Shown here piece after piece: positions 41,614 through 50,718 of a stretch of DNA of 64,000 nucleotides. The notes beneath the pieces were generated by a model. That model was not told the origin of the DNA. It ran no database searches and saw only the letters and a list, made by a program, of their open reading frames with translations. The stretch lies in contig CAVQME010000008.1 of NCBI GenBank assembly GCA_963713545.1, positions 62,001-126,000 of the forward strand. Direction: 5' to 3'. Position 1 is the stretch's first letter, and every line of letters begins with the position of its first letter. The position numbers and the translations under genes were made by a program. This stretch comes from CAVPLM01 sp963713545. GTDB lineage: Bacteria; Actinomycetota; Thermoleophilia; RBG-16-64-13.

Positions 41614-43203
41614 ATGAGTGCGCAGAAACTCGTCGCCGCGATCGCGCTGGCGACCATGCCCATCCTGCTGTTCGCTTGGGTCGAGCTAGTATCCGTCGAC
41701 CAGCCTGAGAAGATCCAACCCGGTGCCACGTTCTCCGCGACCGTGAGCGCGGTCGGTCACCAGTGGCCGTGGCCGATCCCGCTAGGGCAGACCGCCGACC
41801 CGCAAGAGGTCACCGACCCCATCCCGACCGAGGACACTGCCTGGGTGAGACTCGGCGTGCTCGTTCCTGAAGACTGGGAGGTGGCCTCCGTCAGTTACCA
41901 GGTGGAGGGCAGGAGCAAGGCCCCTCTCGCGCCCGCCGTGCCTGATGAGGTCGCCTATTACGACGTCCTCCAGCCCGCGCCGCCGGGCTACGCCTGGCAG
42001 GCTTTCGGACCGGTGGAGGAGGTGGTGTGGGAAGGCGCGGCAATCTCCTTCTCGGCCCGAATCACTGCCGGTGAACGCACCGGCGTCTACCGCGTGGGTT
42101 ACATGACCTGGGAGGGCCCCCAGGCCGCGCCCATCGAGTCGGGAGGTCAGGGTGTCAGGCCCGCTGCAAGCACCACCGTCGACCCCTCACTGAGCTACAT
42201 CGAGACCGAGATCACCGTCGGCGACGTGGGGCCGGCTCCACATGTGACCGCCTTCGCACCCCCGGACGGGACCGCGGACGTCCCCGTGGATACGAGCATC
42301 CGCGTGAGCTTCGACCGCGATATGGACATCCAGTCCCTCCGTCAGGGGGGACTCCAGCTCTACCAGGGGCCGGTCTGGTTCGTTGACGATCGACCAGGCT
42401 GGGAGACGGGGTCCGGACTCGATCCCGATTGGATGCCTCCGGAATGGCTCCCCTATCCCGTGCCCATCATGGTCTTCTACAACGCAGACACCCGCACCGC
42501 GGTGATCGATCCGATGGATCCGCTGCTCGGTGATACGGTCTACACGATCTTCGTTACGAGAGAGGCGCGAGCCGTGGACGGGGTTCCCGTGGAGGTGCCG
42601 GTCTCGGCGAACTTCCTCACGGCCTCCGGGCCATGGGTGCCGCTGTTCGCGGACGTACCCTACGACCACATCTTCCGAGAGGCTATCGAGACCCTGGCGC
42701 GTGCGGGCGTGATCGACGGATTCCCGGACGATACCTTCAGACCATATGCGCCGGTGACGCGCGCGCAGCTGGCGACGATGCTCGTTCGCCTGCTGGGGGC
42801 GCATACACCCGAGCCCGACCCGCGGCCGGTCTACACAGACATAGGCGGCCTCTCCGATGAGACGGCCGACTTCATCGGCGAAGCCACCAGGGCCGGCATC
42901 GTGGAAGGGTTTCCCGACGGAAGCTTCCGACCCAACGACACCGTGACCCGGATCCAGATGATGCGGATGCTGGTGCGGGCGGCGCAGGATTGGCTGAGCC
43001 CGCCCCCGCCAGGATATGACGCCGGGTTCGCCGACGTGCCGCCCCTCGATCTCTCGTTCGTCAACTGGGCGCACTACAACCATCTGGTAGACGGCAAGGC
43101 TCCGGGCCGGTTCGACCCGTGGTCGGAGGCGACCCGCGGCCACGCGGCCCGGGTGCTCTACGGGGTGTGGCTCACCATGCCCCAGCCGTTGCCGATGGAT
43201 TAG
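41614..43203 (+). CDS. SLH surface protein with bacterial Ig-like domain
   Basis: 529 residues from the ATG at 41614 (GGGGGA 5 bases upstream). Signal-like helix (LVAAIALATMPILLFAWVELV), an N-terminal region of unknown fold (30-210), a Big_5-type Ig domain (~215-345: 'PPDGTADVPVDTSIRVSFDRDMD ... TVYTIFVTREARAVDG'), then three SLH modules (~350-529): FADVPYDHIFREAIETLARA, 'GFPDDTFRPYAPVTRAQL', 'GFPDGSFRPNDTVTRIQM', and 'DGKAPGRFDPWSEATRGH'. Probably attached to the cell wall. Confidence 0.88.
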   Translation: MSAQKLVAAIALATMPILLFAWVELVSVDQPEKIQPGATFSATVSAVGHQWPWPIPLGQTADPQEVTDPIPTEDTAWVRLGVLVPEDWEVASVSYQVEGRSKAPLAPAVPDEVAYYDVLQPAPPGYAWQAFGPVEEVVWEGAAISFSARITAGERTGVYRVGYMTWEGPQAAPIESGGQGVRPAASTTVDPSLSYIETEITVGDVGPAPHVTAFAPPDGTADVPVDTSIRVSFDRDMDIQSLRQGGLQLYQGPVWFVDDRPGWETGSGLDPDWMPPEWLPYPVPIMVFYNADTRTAVIDPMDPLLGDTVYTIFVTREARAVDGVPVEVPVSANFLTASGPWVPLFADVPYDHIFREAIETLARAGVIDGFPDDTFRPYAPVTRAQLATMLVRLLGAHTPEPDPRPVYTDIGGLSDETADFIGEATRAGIVEGFPDGSFRPNDTVTRIQMMRMLVRAAQDWLSPPPPGYDAGFADVPPLDLSFVNWAHYNHLVDGKAPGRFDPWSEATRGHAARVLYGVWLTMPQPLPMD

Positions 43204-43236
43204 GAGGACGCGCAGGCGGGGCTGCCGTCGCTCGGA

Positions 43237-43251
43237 CCGCGCCCGGCGCGG
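43237..43251. terminator. GC-rich hairpin between convergent genes
   Basis: CCGCGC/GCGCGG stem with a CCG loop, in the 63-base gap between the convergent SLH and EamA genes. No T tract. A weak candidate for a shared terminator. Confidence 0.3.
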
Positions 43252-43266
43252 ACGGCCCCGGCGGGC

Positions 43267-44247
43267 TCACTCTCCGGGTGTCTCGTCGAGAAGAGCCTGC
43301 TTCCCGGATTCTCCGCCGTCCTCGGGGATCGGGCTTGCTCGCTCGTTAACCGGGGCACCCGCGGGCTCAGCAGTGGCACTCTTCATGCCCCGGGCAAAGA
43401 GGATCGCCATCCCGGCAAGGATCACGATCATGCCCACTATCTCGGGTAGGGTGGGCTGCTCGCCGAGCGCAGCCCAGGAGGCGAGCAGACCCACCACGGG
43501 AGTGGCCATAGTTCCCAGGCCCGCGATGCCGGCCGGCATCTCCCGCAGAACGAAGAGCCAGAGGAACGACGCCACGCAGGTGGCCATGATCAGAGTGTAG
43601 AGGAACGCCCATATGAACTCGCTCGTCCACTCGGGCGCATCGCCCTCTACGAAGATCGCCACCAGCACGAGCAGGATCGACCCGTAGAGCGTCTGCCAGC
43701 CGGTCAGAGCCAGCAGGTCGACCTCGTGGCGGCGGCGGAGGATCTTGACCACGATGGAACCGGCGGCCCAGCAGACCGCTCCGGCCAGGGCCAGGAGACT
43801 GCTCAGCGGGTTGTTGAGATGCCAGGGTTCGATTATCAAGACAAGACCCCCCAGCGCCAATCCCACCGAGATCCATTGCGACCCGCGCAGCCTCTCCCCG
43901 AGGATGGGCCACGCCATGAGCAGGATCCAGAACTGCCAGGTATTCGCCAGGAGGGCAGTGCGCCCAGCTCCGCCGGTGACCAGTGCGGCGATGGTAAGGC
44001 CGATGAAACCGCTGGTCTGGAGAACGCCAAGGAGCGCGGTGAGCGTCACCGCCTTCGGCCGCACCGGCCGCCGAAGCAGCGCCGCGAACGCAAGAAGTAG
44101 GAGACCGCCGGGGAGCGTCCGCAGTGCAGCGAACGTGAAGGGTTCGCAGTATTCAACACCGATCTTGAGGGGCACCCAGGTGTATCCCCAGATCAGGGCG
44201 AGGAGTCCTAACGCGACCACCGGCAGATAGCGAGACGACCTCAGCAA
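43267..44247 (-). CDS. EamA/DMT family transporter
   Basis: 326 residues, ten membrane helices in two EamA repeats. First repeat: LLALIWGYTWVPLKIGVEYC and 'FTFAALRTLPGGLLLLAFA'. Second begins AGAVCWAAGSIVVKILRRRH. Close paralogue of the gene at 61895-62989, sharing IWGY, EPFTFAALRT and GGAG in the same positions. Probably a metabolite exporter. The start (TTG) is uncertain. It ends facing the SLH gene. Confidence 0.9.
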   Translation of the reverse strand: MLRSSRYLPVVALGLLALIWGYTWVPLKIGVEYCEPFTFAALRTLPGGLLLLAFAALLRRPVRPKAVTLTALLGVLQTSGFIGLTIAALVTGGAGRTALLANTWQFWILLMAWPILGERLRGSQWISVGLALGGLVLIIEPWHLNNPLSSLLALAGAVCWAAGSIVVKILRRRHEVDLLALTGWQTLYGSILLVLVAIFVEGDAPEWTSEFIWAFLYTLIMATCVASFLWLFVLREMPAGIAGLGTMATPVVGLLASWAALGEQPTLPEIVGMIVILAGMAILFARGMKSATAEPAGAPVNERASPIPEDGGESGKQALLDETPGE

Positions 44248-44360
44248 GCCCTCCCTTATCGGTGCTCCATCCGGGACACGTTCCCCGTCATTCTATGTCT
44301 TTGCGAGTGCGCGCGACAGCACGAGCCCTGGGCGCGATCCTTCCGCTGGCAAGCAAATCC

Positions 44361-44561
44361 TCAGAGAGTCCCGGGAGAGGGTCCCGGGAAGCCGAGCGTG
44401 TAGGCGGTCATCGAGAGCGACCCGTATTCGTAGCCATCGATGAGCGCGTCGGCGGTCGAGTCTGCGGCGGAAGCCAGCCCGGCGATATAGAGCACTGGAA
44501 TGAAGCCCAGCGCGTTCATGGGACTGCCGTGACCCAGGAAGGCGGCCGGCATGGGCGTCAT
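44361..44561 (-). pseudogene. internally deleted 4,5-DOPA-dioxygenase-like (DODA/LigB) remnant
   Basis: 66 codons. Residues 4-18 (MPAAFLGHGSPMNALG) match the very N-terminus of DODA-type extradiol dioxygenases. The rest (FIPVLYIAGLA... then IDGYEYGSLSMTAYTLGF) matches the very C-terminus. The ~200 residues between, with the iron ligands beyond the first histidine, are gone and the frame is kept across the join. The ATG follows the stop of the glycolate-oxidase gene directly (TGAATG). A relic of aromatic-ring chemistry; not catalytically competent. Confidence 0.7.
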
Positions 44562-46005
44562 TCAGGCCACCGCCGCCGGCTCGCTCGACAAGCCCGGCTC
44601 GCTTGATGGGGCCGGCTCGCTCACCACGGGCGGCGCCGGTAGCACCTTCCCCGGGTTGCAGAGGCCGAGCGGATCGAAGGCCTCTTTGACGAAACCCTGG
44701 GCCCGCAGATCGTTTTCGTCGAACACAAATCGCATGGCATCGAGCTTCTCGATACCGATGCCGTGCTCGCCGCTCACCGTTCCGCCGAGGTCGGCGCAGA
44801 CCTGGAGGACCTCCATGCCCGCAGCCATGACCTTCTTCCTGTCTTCTTCGTTACGGCTATCGAACAGCAGGAGGGGGTGCAGGTTGCCGTCGCCGGCGTG
44901 GAACACGCTGGCCACGCGTAGACCATAACGGCAGCCGATCTCGGCCACCCGGCGCAGGGCTTCCGGCAGTTCGGTCCGAGGCACGGTGCCGTCCGCCACC
45001 AGATAGTTCGGAGCGAGGCGCGATATCGCCCCGAAGGCCCCCTTACGGCCCTTCCAGAGTGCGGCCCTTTGCGCCTCGTCCCGTGCCACGGTCACATCCT
45101 GCACGCCGTTGGCCCGGCAGATGGCCACGATCTGCTCGGCCGTCTCCTCCATGCCGTCGGAGAGCCCGTCGAGCTCGATGAGGAGCACCGCGGCCGCGTC
45201 CCGAGGGAAGCCGCAAGTGTTGGCGTCTTCGACTGCGTTGATGGTGTTGTTGTCCATCATCTCCAGCGTGGCCGGCACCAACCCGGCGGCCACGATCGCC
45301 GAGACGACCTGCCCGCCCTCCTCCAGGGACTCCGCAGACGGCGAGCATCGTCTTGACCGCCTCGGGCTTCTTGAGTATGCGCAGCACAGCCGCCGTGACT
45401 ATCCCCAGGGTCCCCTCGCTACCCACGAAGACCCCGGTCAAGTCCAAGCCGGGGAGGTCGAGGCTTCTGCCCCCCAGCCAGACGACCTCACCGTCGGGCA
45501 GCACCACCTCGATCCCCAGCACATGGTTGGTCGTCACCCCGTATTTGAAGCAGTGAGGCCCACCCGCGTTCTCGGCGATGTTGCCCCCCAAGGAGCAGGC
45601 CTTCTGACTGGCGGGATCGGGGGCGTAGTAATACCCGAGAGGCGCGAGGGCGGTCGAGATGTCGAGGTTGAAGATGCCCGGCTGGACCAGAATGCGCTGA
45701 TTGGCGAGATCGACCTCCAGGATCTTGTTCATGCGGCCCATCTCCAGGATCACCGCGCCTTCGAGCGCGATGGCTCCCCCGCTGAGATTGGTGCCGCCTC
45801 CGCGGGGTACGATCCGGATCCTCTCCCGGGCCAGCAGCTTCACCACCGCCGAGACCTCGGCCGTGGAGTGGACGAACACCACAGCCAGGGGCAGGGAGCG
45901 TTCCAGATAGGCGTCGTACTCGTAGGTCAGAAGATCGACCATGCCGTCGAGCACATCCCCCTGCCCTACGATGGCCCGTAGTTCCTTCATCAGCGACTCG
46001 GACAC
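44562..46005 (-). pseudogene. FAD-linked glycolate oxidase subunit GlcD-like, frameshifted
   Basis: The N-terminal half (GTG 46005 onward) holds the FAD-binding PP-loop IRIVPRGGGTNLSGGAIALE, 'YYAPDPASQKACSLGGNIAENAGG' and 'GVFVGSEGTLGIVTAAVLRI'. Near 45333 the frame breaks. Dropping one G from TGCGGAGTCC (minus strand) restores 'AVCESLEEGGQVVSAIVAAG' and joins the rest: 'LVPATLEMMDNNTINAVED', 'VFHAGDGNLHPLLLFD', GGTVSGEHGIGIEKLDAMRF. Rejoined length is about 480 residues, normal for GlcD. It oxidises glycolate or D-lactate and pairs logically with the aminotransferase at 46158. Sequencing error and true inactivation cannot be separated here. Confidence 0.85.
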
Positions 46006-46157
46006 TGGCTACTCCCCTGCAACGCCGGCTGCTCTCCTAGAACGCCGGCTGGCTCGCCTGCTATCTTAGCGAAGCTCGAATGAGCATGCGAGATACACGG
46101 CGGGAGCCGTCAGAGGCGGCGACCGGTCCTTGCCGAGAGCCATTGAGGAGGCCGAGG

Positions 46158-47354
46158 ATGCCAGAGGCGCTGAACATCAACGATTACCGCGATCTCGACC
46201 CGGCGGTCAGGGTGTTGATGGGACCCGGACCGAGCGACGTTCCCCCGCGGGTGCTGCGCGCCATGGCCGCGCCCACCCTGGGGCATCTGGACCCGGATTT
46301 CCTCGAGATAATGACGGAGACACAGGCATTGTTGCGCGCGGTCTTCCGCACCGACAACGCGCTAACGATACCCGTGTCCGGCACCGGCAGCTCCGGTATG
46401 GAGGCCTGTTTCGTCAATCTCGTGGAGCCGAACGACCAGGTGGCGATCGTGGTCAACGGGGTGTTCGGCACGCGCATGGTCGACTGCGCCGGCCGGTTGG
46501 GGGCCGACGTCATCCCCATCGAGGCAGAGTGGGGCCGGGCGGTCACGCCTGAGGCGGTCGCTGAGGCTTTGAAAGGCAGAGAGCCCAAGATCCTCGCCGT
46601 CGTCCATGCCGAGACCTCCACCGGCGTGTGCCAGCCGATGGCCGACATCGTCGCCATCGCGAAGGAGCACGGAGCGCTCATGATGATGGACTGCGTCACG
46701 TCCCTGGGCGGAGTCGAGGTGGCTCTCGACGCTTGGGAGATAGACGCCGCATTCAGCGGCACCCAGAAATGCCTGTCCTGTCCTCCCGGCTTGGCCCCGC
46801 TGTCGTTCAACGAGAAAGCGGTCGCCAAGATGATGGCCCGCGAGACCAAAGTCCCCTCCTGGTACCTCGACCTGACCATGGTGGGCGATTACTGGGGAGC
46901 GCAACGGAAGTACCACCATACGGCGCCCATCAACATGATCTACGCTCTGCGCGAGTGCCTGCGAATCATCCTCGAAGAGGGCCTGGAGGCCCGCTTCGCC
47001 CGGCATCGTCTGAACCACGAGGCACTGGTCGCGGGGGTCGAAGGCATGGGGCTCGCGATGCTTGTGCCCCCGGCGGAACGTCTCGTCTCCCTCAATGCCG
47101 TCTGCATCCCCGAGGGAGCCGACGATCTGGGAACCCGCCGGGCGCTCCTCAAGCAGTTCGGGCTGGAGGTAGGCGCGGGGCTGGGCCCGCTGGCCGGGAA
47201 GATGTGGCGCGTGGGACTGCAGGGTCACTCGGCGACCGAGCGCAACGTGAGGCTGTTCCTCACCGCGCTCGAGTCGGTCTTGAGGGCCCAGGGCGTGGCC
47301 CTACAGCCCGACGGTCCTGAGGCAGCCGAAGCGGTGTATGCTCAGGCGCGCTGA
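46158..47354 (+). CDS. alanine/serine-glyoxylate aminotransferase family protein
   Basis: 398 residues from the ATG at 46158 (GAGGAGG 6 bases upstream). Class V fold: 'RVLMGPGPSDVPPRVLRAM', 'TLGHLDPDFLEIM', 'VSGTGSSGMEACFVNLVE', 'AVVHAETSTGVCQPM', and PLP lysine K204 in AAFSGTQKCLSCPPGLAPL. It converts glyoxylate to glycine with an amino donor. It is divergent from the glycolate oxidase gene, so glycolate to glyoxylate to glycine is a likely shared route. C-terminal Ala/Pro tail is low complexity. Confidence 0.92.
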   Translation: MPEALNINDYRDLDPAVRVLMGPGPSDVPPRVLRAMAAPTLGHLDPDFLEIMTETQALLRAVFRTDNALTIPVSGTGSSGMEACFVNLVEPNDQVAIVVNGVFGTRMVDCAGRLGADVIPIEAEWGRAVTPEAVAEALKGREPKILAVVHAETSTGVCQPMADIVAIAKEHGALMMMDCVTSLGGVEVALDAWEIDAAFSGTQKCLSCPPGLAPLSFNEKAVAKMMARETKVPSWYLDLTMVGDYWGAQRKYHHTAPINMIYALRECLRIILEEGLEARFARHRLNHEALVAGVEGMGLAMLVPPAERLVSLNAVCIPEGADDLGTRRALLKQFGLEVGAGLGPLAGKMWRVGLQGHSATERNVRLFLTALESVLRAQGVALQPDGPEAAEAVYAQAR

Positions 47355-47401
47355 GGCCGGGCCGGGAGCGACGCAGGTCGCCCCAGGGGCGCAGGACGAG
47401 A

Positions 47402-48028
47402 CTAGTGCAGGGGAGTGACCGTGACCGTGCAGGCACGCCCCTGTCGGTCGAACTGCATGTTCACCTTCAGTTGCTCGGCCAGCCACCGAGGGTACTCCTG
47501 CTGGCAACCGACAAGGCAGACATCCTCAGTGTTGGCGTAGTCCAGAATCTTGCAGCGCGGAAGGGTCATCACCTCCCGCTCCCTGCTCAACTCGTCAACT
47601 GAATAGGGCGATAGCCACTGCATGTCATACGCCGACTTCTTGGCGACCATCTCGAAAGCCCGGCCGGGAGAGATCGCTCGGATCATACCCAGTAGATAGA
47701 GCGAGGGGCTTGAGTTCTCTTGCTTGAGCAGCGCCACGCTGGCGTCGGCCATCCGATCGATGCCTTCTTGGCCCATCCGATCTCTGACAAAGCTGAAGGC
47801 GCAGCTGGAGATCCACATCCAATTCTTGTAGGCGATCTCGTACTTTTGCTCGGTTGAGGCGTCGTCGGGGATAGGCTCGATGCCCGACCGGCACATGCTC
47901 TGGTATTCGGCGGCGGCCTCACTACCCAGGTGTCGGTCGATGAACCCAGGAACGAACTCGTCGTGCTTGATGGCGCCGAGGACTTTGGCGTACTTCTCGC
48001 TGAACGGCATTTCCTTGACTTCGATCAT
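47402..48028 (-). CDS. possible L-2-amino-thiazoline-4-carboxylate hydrolase-family protein
   Basis: 208 residues from the ATG at 48028 (AAAGGAG 7 bases upstream). Mostly helical, soluble. The C-terminal pattern 'LPRCKILDYANTEDVCLVGCQQEYP ... VNMQFDRQGRACTVTV' has four cysteines spaced as in ATC-hydrolase-family proteins. The assignment is tentative; no catalytic residue can be confirmed by eye. Convergent with the aminotransferase. Confidence 0.5.
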   Translation of the reverse strand: MIEVKEMPFSEKYAKVLGAIKHDEFVPGFIDRHLGSEAAAEYQSMCRSGIEPIPDDASTEQKYEIAYKNWMWISSCAFSFVRDRMGQEGIDRMADASVALLKQENSSPSLYLLGMIRAISPGRAFEMVAKKSAYDMQWLSPYSVDELSREREVMTLPRCKILDYANTEDVCLVGCQQEYPRWLAEQLKVNMQFDRQGRACTVTVTPLH

Positions 48029-48100
48029 GGCAGGGCTCCTTTCCAACTACATCTTCGAGACCGCGCCGGGTGAGAGGCTGATGCCTATAGATCGAGTATA

Positions 48101-48762
48101 TGCCGACTTACTCCAGCTTGCTCAAGAGGTTCCACAGTATCTGGGCCACCTCACCTCGGGTGGCGTAGCCGCCGGTGAGCCAGCCGGCCAGGGTGCCGGC
48201 CGGGCCCTGGATGCCGGCCAGCAGTCCGTTGAACTCGGCTCTTTTGATGTTGCTTCCGTGAGTGGGGTCGGCAGAGCTGAGCACGCCCATCCAGGAAGCT
48301 CCGGGAGTGGCCAGGGTGCCGGGCGCCAGCCTGTCCGCCGCCCGCACCACCATGCTGATCACCTGAGCCCGGGTGATGTAGGCGTAGGGATCGAAGGTGG
48401 TCGGGGTCTTACCCAGGGTGATCTGGTTACGGGCACAGACGGCGATGAACTCATGCGGGTAGAGATTGCCGGGGTCGTCTGCTCCCAGGTCGGTGAAAGG
48501 AACGTCGGGATGGGGGAAGTCGGCTTCGACCGGGGTGAGCCCCAGGGTGCCCACGATCATCTTGGCGAACTGCTGGCGCTTGACCAGGTCGCTCACGCCG
48601 AAGGTGGTGCCGTCATACCCGGACACGATCCCTCGGGCGGCCAGGCCTTCGACCGCCTCCCGATAGGGATGCCCGGCGGGGACGTCGGTGAAGGTGGGAG
48701 GTTCTTCCTCTTCCACCCACAGGGCCCAGGCGATCTCGTTGTCGGTGCCGTCGTTGATGACG
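48101..48762 (-). repeat. 662-bp near-identical SLH repeat, copy 1
   Basis: Matches 50057-50718 over 662 bases with two differences by my reading: 48282 (c here, g there) and 48483 (t here, a there). Both are silent. Outside this block the two genes diverge sharply. It starts a few bases beyond the stop codons and ends inside the coding region at 'VINDGTDNEIAWALW'. Confidence 0.9.
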
Positions 48763-49946
48763 AGCGTGAACAGGTCTCCAGAAACCGACGATATCTCACC
48801 GTAGCTCGACGGTACCATGCCCATGGACATGGTACCCAGTGCGATGTTCTGCGCCAGCACGTGGGGTTGGACGGGAGTCTTGGAGAGGTCGATCACCTTC
48901 ACATCGTAAAAGGAAGGCTCCCCGCCAACACCCTTCACCCGCAGCACGGTATAGAACACGCGGTCGCCTTCTATTGCGATGACCTGTTTCCATTTCGTGT
49001 CGAAGGTGAGTCGAGTCTCGTGTAGCGTGTTGAGATCGAACGCGTAGAGATCCCTCTCACCGTCAGCTCCGTCTTCCCTGGGCTTGGTCCACGCAGCGTA
49101 TTTGTCGCCCAGAACCTGGTCGAAATTGGAGACCGGCAGCACCTGAAGGGTAAGTCCGTCTGACAGGCGGTACAAACACACCTGATACGAGGCGACCAGG
49201 TCTTTGTAGAGCACCCAGTCCCTGCTGATCTGGGGATAGATCCCCGTGTGAGCGTCGGTCGTCTGGGCAACGATGGTCTTCCTGCTACCGGTCGCCAGGC
49301 TGTAGATCCAAACCGTCCTCTCCAGTTCTCTGTGGCTTTCTATGAGCAGGACGCCGTGGCTGATCCCAAGCAAACTGTCACTCCAGAGGTTGTCCGTGAC
49401 GCTGGTCCATTCCTCGGCGGCGATGTCGTAGATTCGGATATCGGAGTCTCCATCGTCGACCGTTTGTATGACGTATCCTTCCGAGACGTTCACGCTGGTA
49501 ATGCCGGGAGCGAACGCTACCGGGACGAAGGGGCGCGTCACCCCGGTCGGAATGGTATGTAGCTGCCAGTAGCTCTGGATGTTGTCCTCCGACGAACCTC
49601 GTTTCTGCGAATAGACCGTCACGTAGTCACCCGAAATACCCAAGCGGGGGGTCTGACCCGCCTCGTTGGGCACGGTAGCGATAGTCTCTGTCGTGCCGGT
49701 GGCCAGGTCGCGCAACCGGATATTCCATTGGTCCCCAGCTTCTTGAGCCCACACGAAGTGGCTGGAGCTGACTTCCGGGCTCCAGTCGTCCACGCTGTTG
49801 TTGGTCAGAACGCCTGTGGTCCAGTGCCCGGCAGCTCGAGCGTCCCCGACGGAAGCGAGCGAAGCCCCGAGCATAGTGAGGACGACAAGGAGGACCAATC
49901 CCGTCGCGCGGATGCGGGTAGGCATCGAACCAGTCTTGCGCTTCAT
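48108..49946 (-). CDS. SLH-anchored beta-propeller surface protein, copy 1
   Basis: 612 residues from the ATG at 49946 (GGGGGGTG 5 bases upstream). Signal peptide ends around GDARA-AGHW. Residues ~35-400 form repeated beta blades (SSSHFVWAQEAGDQWNIRLR, 'ISGDYVTVYSQKRG', 'NVSEGYVIQTVDDGDSDIRIYDI', 'DKYAAWTKPREDGADGERDLYAF'), a TolB-like propeller. Residues ~400-612 are three SLH modules (FTDVPAGHPYREAVEGLAAR to ATRGEVAQILWNLLSKLE). The gene has its own promoter at 50027-50055. The C-terminal third is almost base-for-base identical to copy 2. Confidence 0.88.
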   Translation of the reverse strand: MKRKTGSMPTRIRATGLVLLVVLTMLGASLASVGDARAAGHWTTGVLTNNSVDDWSPEVSSSHFVWAQEAGDQWNIRLRDLATGTTETIATVPNEAGQTPRLGISGDYVTVYSQKRGSSEDNIQSYWQLHTIPTGVTRPFVPVAFAPGITSVNVSEGYVIQTVDDGDSDIRIYDIAAEEWTSVTDNLWSDSLLGISHGVLLIESHRELERTVWIYSLATGSRKTIVAQTTDAHTGIYPQISRDWVLYKDLVASYQVCLYRLSDGLTLQVLPVSNFDQVLGDKYAAWTKPREDGADGERDLYAFDLNTLHETRLTFDTKWKQVIAIEGDRVFYTVLRVKGVGGEPSFYDVKVIDLSKTPVQPHVLAQNIALGTMSMGMVPSSYGEISSVSGDLFTLVINDGTDNEIAWALWVEEEEPPTFTDVPAGHPYREAVEGLAARGIVSGYDGTTFGVSDLVKRQQFAKMIVGTLGLTPVEADFPHPDVPFTDLGADDPGNLYPHEFIAVCARNQITLGKTPTTFDPYAYITRAQVISMVVRAADRLAPGTLATPGASWMGVLSSADPTHGSNIKRAEFNGLLAGIQGPAGTLAGWLTGGYATRGEVAQILWNLLSKLE

Positions 49947-50026
49947 GTCTTCACCCCCCGACTCATGCCGAGGCGGACAGCGCATTCTCCCTGCGCCGCA
50001 ACTCGGCCCGTGGCACCGCTGGGTCA

Positions 50027-50055
50027 ATCTTAGGAGCGCAGCAGTAAATCGGCAA
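50027..50055 (-). promoter_or_regulatory. sigma70-like promoter of SLH propeller copy 1
   Basis: On the minus strand: -35 TTGCCG (50055-50050), 17-base spacer, -10 TAAGAT (50032-50027), followed by TGACC, as in the paralogue's promoter. It predicts a leader of about 75 bases before the ATG at 49946. Confidence 0.7.
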
Positions 50056-50056
50056 C

Positions 50057-50718
50057 TGCCGACTTACTCCAGCTTGCTCAAGAGGTTCCACAGTATCTGG
50101 GCCACCTCACCTCGGGTGGCGTAGCCGCCGGTGAGCCAGCCGGCCAGGGTGCCGGCCGGGCCCTGGATGCCGGCCAGCAGTCCGTTGAACTCGGCTCTTT
50201 TGATGTTGCTTCCGTGAGTGGGGTCGGCAGAGCTGAGGACGCCCATCCAGGAAGCTCCGGGAGTGGCCAGGGTGCCGGGCGCCAGCCTGTCCGCCGCCCG
50301 CACCACCATGCTGATCACCTGAGCCCGGGTGATGTAGGCGTAGGGATCGAAGGTGGTCGGGGTCTTACCCAGGGTGATCTGGTTACGGGCACAGACGGCG
50401 ATGAACTCATGCGGGTAGAGATTGCCGGGGTCGTCTGCACCCAGGTCGGTGAAAGGAACGTCGGGATGGGGGAAGTCGGCTTCGACCGGGGTGAGCCCCA
50501 GGGTGCCCACGATCATCTTGGCGAACTGCTGGCGCTTGACCAGGTCGCTCACGCCGAAGGTGGTGCCGTCATACCCGGACACGATCCCTCGGGCGGCCAG
50601 GCCTTCGACCGCCTCCCGATAGGGATGCCCGGCGGGGACGTCGGTGAAGGTGGGAGGTTCTTCCTCTTCCACCCACAGGGCCCAGGCGATCTCGTTGTCG
50701 GTGCCGTCGTTGATGACG
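50057..50718 (-). repeat. 662-bp near-identical SLH repeat, copy 2
   Basis: Direct repeat of 48101-48762, offset exactly 1956 bases, two silent mismatches. Direct orientation means recombination could delete one gene and create a chimera. Confidence 0.9.

Noticed and set aside
45109..45981. 290-codon open frame antisense to glcD
   Set aside because: Sense strand carries the conserved FAD-oxidase motifs; the antisense product has none.
47355..47401. Terminator between the convergent aminotransferase and ATC-hydrolase-like genes
   Set aside because: Only short GC stems (CGCCCC/GGGGCG with a one-base loop) are seen, too weak to call.
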